Assembly: GCA_003342895.1 (NCBI GenBank)
Contig: PTFA01000159.1
Location: 2,341,233 to 2,405,232, forward strand
Direction: 5' to 3'
DNA: 64,000 nucleotides
Origin: Casuarius casuarius
Lineage: Eukaryota; Chordata; Aves; Casuariiformes; Casuariidae
Part shown: one piece after another, positions 57,101 through 64,000 of the stretch
How positions within the stretch are numbered: the first letter of the stretch is position 1
Layout of the letters: every line of letters begins with the position of its first letter
Translations under genes and position numbers: made by a program
The notes under the pieces: model-generated
What the model was told of the DNA's origin: nothing
Databases searched by the model: none
What the model saw: the letters and a program-made list of their open reading frames with translations, nothing else

Positions 57101-60100
57101 TTTATGTGCAGGGACTGGCATGATTAGTTATTGGTCAGTCACTAAAAAATTTAAAGCAAACTGAACTGCTGAAATAGCTTGTCAAAAATAACTTTGTTCT
57201 CCCTACAGTTTACTTCTCCCACAAGCCATCAAAACAGATTTATATTGGCAGTCAGTGAATGCTGGCTTTCAACAGAACAATTTATACATATGTCTGAACT
57301 ATTTACTTTTTGAATCCTTTCTTAAATTAAAAAGCAAACAAATAAGAAAAGGACTAATGATATAATTCATAAAGTGAGACAAACCCAAATCCTGCTGCAA
57401 TATGGGTTTCACCATTTTCTTCATAATGAGTAACTTTATTTCCTTGTTCTGTTCCTCTTTAGCCAGCTATGTACTAGCTTGCACTACTCAGCTGTACAGC
57501 AGTAATTTTAGTACTCAGTTCACATTACAGGAAAGATCCCTTTGCAAATCTTCAGCCAGCAGAGTGGATCAAAAGCATGCATGTGCACACACAAACAAAT
57601 TTTAGGTTGCTACATTCCTTTTGTGAACATGGGGCAATAAAGTCTAGTTTATAACACAAAAATATGAGCTTGACACTCTTAAGGTCTTTTCAAAGATAAA
57701 GAGGGAAGAAAAACATTAACTTAATCAAACTGTCATTTAAAATTAGGTGGACATTGTGGTGTCAAGATGCTATTAGTTTGTACGCTCTTATGTGTTAATG
57801 GAGAGATATTAGAAAAATTAATTCCCTCCTTTAAAAGAAAATCATTTGCAAGCAATATACTTACAGTGGAAAAAGTATGCAAACGTGTTTCGCTTAATAC
57901 GAGCATCACCAAAAGCTACATACATGTTTCATACTAGGTTCCTAGTGCCCAGTTGACTGCCTCACACATCCTCCCCACGGACACATCAGCAGTATTTAAA
58001 ATATTTTCTAAAATGTTATAAAGGTTATTAGGTTATTATGGTCTAATAAATAGGAAAAAAAGATTACAGTTCCATAACTACTGCAGTTTTTAAAGGGTGT
58101 TCTTCAATGGTCTAAACTGAATTCTGCATCAAGGATCATGTAAATACAGAAACAGCAAAATATGTAAAAGGAAAAGTTATTTTTAGTAAAATCACACTTA
58201 TCTCCAGAAAGACAGCATCAAAATTCTCAGTTGAATCACCTGTTTGTGATGGTCCTTAACTTTCCACACCTCATTAGTGTTACTGCAGTGGAGTTAACTG
58301 ATATGCTCTCGAATGCACAATCTCAGCCCCAAGTCAGTAATGTACTTTATAACATAATATTCTGCACTTGTTTTTCTTTATCTCGAAGCAGAATATTCTA
58401 AGCTTTAATTCTGTCCATTTTACTATGACCTCCTACTGTATCAGCCCTACGAAATAACTGATGTTGGCAGCCATCCCACTGCAAAGAATTGCAAAGCCAT
58501 AAAAAGCTCACCCTTTCTCTAGGCAAAGATAATTTACCACAGCTTCAAGGGGTACTCCACAGAGGAGCTCATTAAAAGACAAACTTCCTTGCACCTCCTC
58601 AGCTCTCAAGCCCCTAAGGACCGTGAAGACTATAGGAATTACTTTAACTATTCAAGTGGCAGAGCACTGCTTTCTCCCCAGTAGCACTGTCACTGGAGTG
58701 CATTTGAAGGGACACAAGTGGTCAGTCTAATTCACGCATGCTTCCGAGAGCCCTCACCATTCACAGCCACTTAACGACATGTAAAATTTGCTATATATTT
58801 TTCTACGTATGTACTCTGCTAGCCCGTAAGCATATGGAACTATAAAAATATAGCTTATAAGTTGTTATTTCCAAGATTATCACTTGCAGCAATTTTGCTT
58901 TAATATTTTACATAACGGACCTATATCTGACCAAAGCAGTCTTTGCTATGAGCTAACAAGCTCTTGCGGACAGNGATGATCGTGGTAGGAAGGCCACGGT
59001 ATGAGCAATGAGAGCATAGTGTGAGAGAAGGAAAGACCATGAAAGTACTCCACCAATTTCGACATTGTGATAAAATTGTACAGGCTGGGACCTTCACATT
59101 TTTTCCTAATTTATCTCACTCTTACCCATTAGAAAGGTTAATATAAACCAGGTCAGAGGTAGCCACCAGGACGTGTGCTCCACAGTGCTCCCATCCAAGC
59201 TGAGCAGTACCCATATAAAACAGTGAGGGGAGAGGGGGAAATCTAGTAGAAAAGCAAGGTTAAGAACATATATGAGTGTTGCAAGGCCACTCAGTGCAAT
59301 TTATCTTCCACTCTTATTTTCTTACTGCCATTTCCTCTGCCTCTTAAACTACTTCAGTGTTAGAAAGCCTTGTAAGAAAACACCTCTGAATGGCATGCAT
59401 CTGCTGAACTGGAGAGACACACTTCATTTCCCCGTCCTCCTGCTGTCCCTGAGCCCCATCTTGCCAAAGGAGGATGACAGATGGCAACCATTTAACTGAC
59501 CTCTCTAGTTGGCATTCTGAATGCCCAGAAACTCACTGCAATTCCCACAGTGACAATCCCAACCCTGAAAGCAGTGACAGAATGCAATCTCTATCCTTCC
59601 ACATCCAAAAATAAAACAATCTGTTCACTTGCTTTACGCACAGGCCTAAAAACGTGCAAGTTTACACTGACTCTGTCCTATTAGCTTTGCCCTATCAGTA
59701 AATACATAATAACACAGGACACTGATTATTATTAACACTTGCAACTGAAAGCAGAAGCCTAAGGCATCTAAATCCTACAGAATTCAAGAATCCACCTCTT
59801 GTGGACACCTTCAGAAAAAAGCCAGTCGAAACACCTACTCCTCAGATACCAAGTACTGCAACAGACATCAACATTATTTTGCCATGTAATTATATACAGA
59901 GAACTATGGTAAGAAGATTAAAAGTGAAGTTAATCAAGGTTGCTTGAACAAAAGTTAGGAAGCATCAGAAATAAGGCAAGAGAGACAACCTTCTTTCTAA
60001 CATTCTTGTGATTTTTGTATCACATGAGAGCTCATGGAAAAGCTAGGAACAGGCCTCAAGTCTAGTAAATACAAGTCCAGCATCTGAAACCTTACTAAGT

Positions 60101-63100
60101 CTTCGCTCTGTGGCGTTCTCCAAGCCACTCATGACCCAAACAGCGAGGCAGAGTCCAAAGGGCAGATTACGGTTGTAGATGTGCTCAGAGTGCTCAGGTT
60201 TAGAGAGGCCTTAAGATACCAGGGGACGATATTCAATGTCACAAGACAAACAGCACACTGCTGCTACTTAAGAAACCAATCCAGTACTGCCCAGTTTACT
60301 AGTTCATTAGAAATCAAAGAGTTACTAACTAATACAAGCTCACATTACACACTGAAGACAAAATGTCAGTCCTGAGAGCACAGACCAAACGATCCAACTC
60401 TGCTTGCAGCAAAATCAGAGGCTGGGCAACAGCACCTTTAGTCCCCAATTACTGTACCTCNCACACACATAACAAGCAGGGATGCCTTCTTTTTTTCTTG
60501 AGCAATGAATTCTTAGTTGAAAATCCTCAACAATCCAGATACCAAGTTCAAGGAAAATCTGTCTCCTCTAAACATAGAAGGTATCTCTCTGCATACCTGT
60601 TTCCTATGCATGGCCTGGAAGAGGCNTATTGTTCTTGACATTCATTCTCTCCCCGTTTTCCTTCTTCCCCTGCCAAAACACACAACAAAAACAAAAAGGG
60701 CCTTCACCCTTAAGTCTTCCTCCACCTAGTTATGGTTTCGTAGATGTACTAATTTTATTTTAAATGAATGAAGTATTTAACCATTCTGATTTTTACCATT
60801 TGCTTGCTTATAACTTGAAGAAACAAAAATATCACAGTGCAAACTGACAATCTTCCTGAGGCCTTGAGCTCTCAAAATTTGTTCCAACAAGCATCAGAAA
60901 AGCAGATGGGCAGAGATGTTCAGGGCCTGCTGACTTATATACAATCAATTATCAAACCCCCTGAAAATCATGCCTATGAACAAGATTTTCACAAGGTGGG
61001 TAAAAAAAGTTATATATGGACAGCCTCATGATTTTGTTTCCAGCATTTTAACCCAAAAATAGAAATTAAAATTATTTCTCCAATATGTTTTGATTTGCAT
61101 ATAAAATGTGATGTTTTGCTAAAGGCAAGGTGAATAAATTTTCCTCTGATCTAATATTAGTCTATTATCTCTGTTAAATCTTCCATAGAGGAAACACACA
61201 CATCTAGAAATGCAGCACCATCTGGCTAGGAATAGCTGCTGTTCTGAAGTAATAGGATATGAATTTCCTTCTTTCCTGTAAGAAGGAAGAAAAGAAAAAA
61301 AAATCAGCGATACAAAAATAAATGCTTAGAGAAGATGATAGTTTTTTGCCATCTTCTTTCAAAGTTCATAGAAAAGCTGAGTTTGAGGGAGGCTGTGGAG
61401 GCTGCGAGGTATTCAGCATAGTAGATAAAATCTGCAGTTAAATCAGGTTTGTGCATCCCTACATAACACTACTACAACTTTACTTGGATTAAAGATATTG
61501 AGCACTGACTGCTATGTTCTACCACATAAATGAATAATTTGTATTTTATGAAAACAAAGCTTCATTATCTTAAACCAACTGTTTAATAAAACTAGAATTC
61601 AGCCTGTACATGTACTCTTGCAAGCAGTGAAATACAACACATTACAGCCATAAGCAAAGCCAGAGTACTGCTGTTGCAGTACTGTGTGATCCCTGGGCAA
61701 GCTGAAAGGACCCACTTCCCCTTTTCCTCCTGCTCCTCTTTCCTCTTTCAAACATATGACCCTACTCCCTTCCTTGCACCACTTCTGGCATGTCAAACCC
61801 CTCACTGAATGGATTAACAGAGGAAAACTTTCCTCCACATACACAGACGCACAGAAACACACTCACTCTTGGGATAGTTTTCTGCTCCTTCACTGAGTTA
61901 GACCCCCTGGGAGCCAGTCTGACAAATACTGGAGGTAGCATAAAGCAAGGCAAGAAGCATGGAGCAAGGGGAAAAAACAGGAGTGGAAATTCCCCATCTC
62001 AACTTTGGTCAGTTGCTGACACCACAAGAAGTCACACTGACACAACAAATGTTGTCAGAGGGCTATCAGCAAGTTTGTTATCTTCTGCAGGATTAGCAAC
62101 AAGACATTTGCTGACATACCTTTAGGAGCTAGGAACTAGCTCTACCCTGTGCCAACTTAAAGTTTCTGTCACTTACTCTGCATAAGTGCTAGAATTTGCA
62201 AGGTTTCTCAAGTTCAGTAAAGCTGCTGTTATTATTCTAGAAGAAATTCATCCCTTAGCCTATAAATGAATTGCCAGATGTCCTGGCTAGAAAGCCAAAC
62301 TGATGTATAACACAAAGCATGATTTTGCCAGCAGGCTGTTCCTGAAGAAGTCTCAGCTCTGGCAGAAGCCAGGTCCATGGGAACAAGCTGTATTAAATAA
62401 CTCCAGCCCACCAAAGATGGTATTACTACCTTTTCCAAAACCACAGTGCACAGCTGTCATTTTATTATAGCCGCTACTCACAACATGCAGCTGAGAGAGA
62501 GATCTGACTCCTTTTCAGCTTAGAAGAGGGACTTTTCTTTCTGGTAGAGCACTGCGCACAGCCTAGACCTCCTACTGCTAAAAGAGAGAAGTAGTATTCC
62601 TCTGCAAGTTTCACAAGTATTGTGGAATAAACCTCCCTTGCAGTCAACATCATCAAACTGTTTTGTATGTCTGCTAACAGGCCCTGCTAATGTCGTCAGT
62701 GCCGAAACGACAGGGGAACTTCCACAGAGTGAACTAGGTTCACCCATCTACCCAAAGCGGGATGCCTCTTACAGAGCCAGTCCTAGGAAACTAGGACCAT
62801 TTTGACCACCTTCTCATTAAAGCTGTCCTAGAGCTGTCGGCACACCTATATGCCTGGTAGGAATTTAGAGACAGGAGCACTTTGAAAATTGGTACACAAC
62901 ATACAGCAGAAGCAGGAGTTGCCATGCTCTGGCTGCCCAGACAAGAGGAACAGGGCAGCTGAAGCTCTGGACTTGCCAACTTCAGCCACGGACACCGGGC
63001 ACTAGCCTGGATTCACACCGAGCTACACAGCAAGCCCACCTCGCCGGGTCTCATACACATGCCCGATGCTCACCCAACCGGGCCTGCTGGCTCGGCCCAG

Positions 63101-64000
63101 GGCCTTGTTGGCCATCACCAGCCCCTCGGGAGACCCTGGTTACCGCCTGGGATCTGCCCCATAACTGCTGCAGGGGCAGACAGGGGCGGCCACCCCTGCG
63201 TGCAACACCACTCAAGTCACCTGTCTGTCGGCGCCAACCCACTTGAGAGCAGCTACTCAGTCGCTTTTCCGTGCGCCTTGCCACTTGCATCTCATGCGGT
63301 AAAGCGGCACCTGCACCATGAACCAGCATGTCTCGCATGCACTTGTGCTGTGCATCCACTTACCACTTCACAAGACATCAACTGCACCAAGACAGCAAGC
63401 ACTATCCGCATGTTAGACTACCACTGTAGACAGACATACAGAAGTGATTTTGCCATGTAATACTCTACCACTATAAAGAATTCAGTGTTTTATTTAAACA
63501 ACCAACCATAAACCAAGAACATACTGAGGCTTACTTTGTGCCAAGTTATTGTGCTAACAGAGCTGCGGCTTGACCGGTCTTTTCTTTTCACAGAAGTACA
63601 CTATTGTACTTGACGCGCAACAATATCAAATTTATATGTGCCATACAGCATCCACAGGTACACCAATACCTCAGGTTAGGACAACCTTCTCCAGAACTAA
63701 ATATACATTTTTATTTCTGTAGGGCTAGAAAAGCAGCTAGGTCACCTAAACTAGTATATTTGGGAAGACACAGAACGTGGTAACACTGAGGCAAATCCTT
63801 GAGAGACTTAAAAAAGAGAGAGAGAGAGAGAAGAAGAAGAAGAAAAGAAATTACTATGCACTGTCCAAGTCTGAGGAGGAGGAAATAATTTTGATCCAGG
63901 AGAAGAGATTTTTAATATCATCACAGCTACGGCAAATGAGAGCAGCTTTGTAACTGTGCTCTCTGCAACAAGTTCAGAGCATGCAGCCTTAGTTACAGAA
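54147..64000 (-). other. FOXN2 5' intron or upstream region
   Basis: 9.9 kb upstream of the ATG exon. At least the proximal part must be intron, because the ATG exon starts with a splice acceptor. No 5' exon could be fixed. There is a GC-rich patch at about 62960-63360 and short repeats: (CTGT)n near 55031-55046 and a C/CA run near 54643-54666. Confidence 0.6.
63811..63850 (+). repeat. (GA)n(GAA)n microsatellite
   Basis: About 40 nt of AGAGAG passing into AAGAAG repeats near the right edge. Confidence 0.85.

Noticed and set aside
1..64000. CRISPR arrays, bacterial operons, tRNA or rRNA genes
   Set aside because: Nothing of these types was seen; the spliced genes and CR1 elements mark this as avian nuclear DNA.

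Overview
The window is nuclear DNA from a bird. It is AT-rich and carries spliced vertebrate genes with GT-AG introns, CpG-rich patches and CR1 LINE 3' ends typical of birds. It is a draft assembly, with one 465-base N gap (42163-42627) and scattered single Ns, none of them in a coding exon found here. Two protein-coding genes were recognised, both on the minus strand and in the same order as human chromosome 2p16.3, where FOXN2 lies upstream of PPP1R21. Gene names rest on recall of the human proteins; no database search was run.

Layout from low to high coordinate: (1) 1-17267, the 5' half of PPP1R21, coding exons 1-11 (residues 1-363 of a protein of about 780 aa), with the rest beyond the left edge. 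Its seventh intron holds a probable endogenous-retrovirus-type LTR (about 5900-6945). (2) 16850-18000, the CpG-island promoter of PPP1R21, with an ETS site, an inverted pair of YY1-type motifs, GC boxes, a CRE-like repeat and an RFX X-box. (3) 18000-27700, intergenic sequence with no supported gene and one old CR1-like fragment. (4) 27750-54146, FOXN2: a probable 3' UTR of about 4.3 kb, five coding exons encoding 437 aa, and a splice acceptor 14 nt before the ATG, so at least one more 5' non-coding exon lies upstream. Its introns contain two CR1 3' ends, the N gap, purine tracts and an unexpected internal CpG-rich island (46740-47230). (5) 54147-64000, the 5' intron of FOXN2 or upstream sequence, with a small GC-rich patch near 63 kb and a GA microsatellite.

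The two genes are not known to work together. FOXN2 is a nuclear forkhead transcription factor. PPP1R21 is a cytoplasmic coiled-coil subunit of the RAB5-binding FERRY complex on early endosomes. Their adjacency is conserved synteny.

No previously undescribed system was found. The best leads are a 75-nt in-frame, stop-free PPP1R21 intron, a NAGNAG acceptor in FOXN2, the intragenic CpG island, the X-box/YY1 promoter architecture, a bird FOXN2 segment that looks FOXN3-like, and an LTR with internal duplication.
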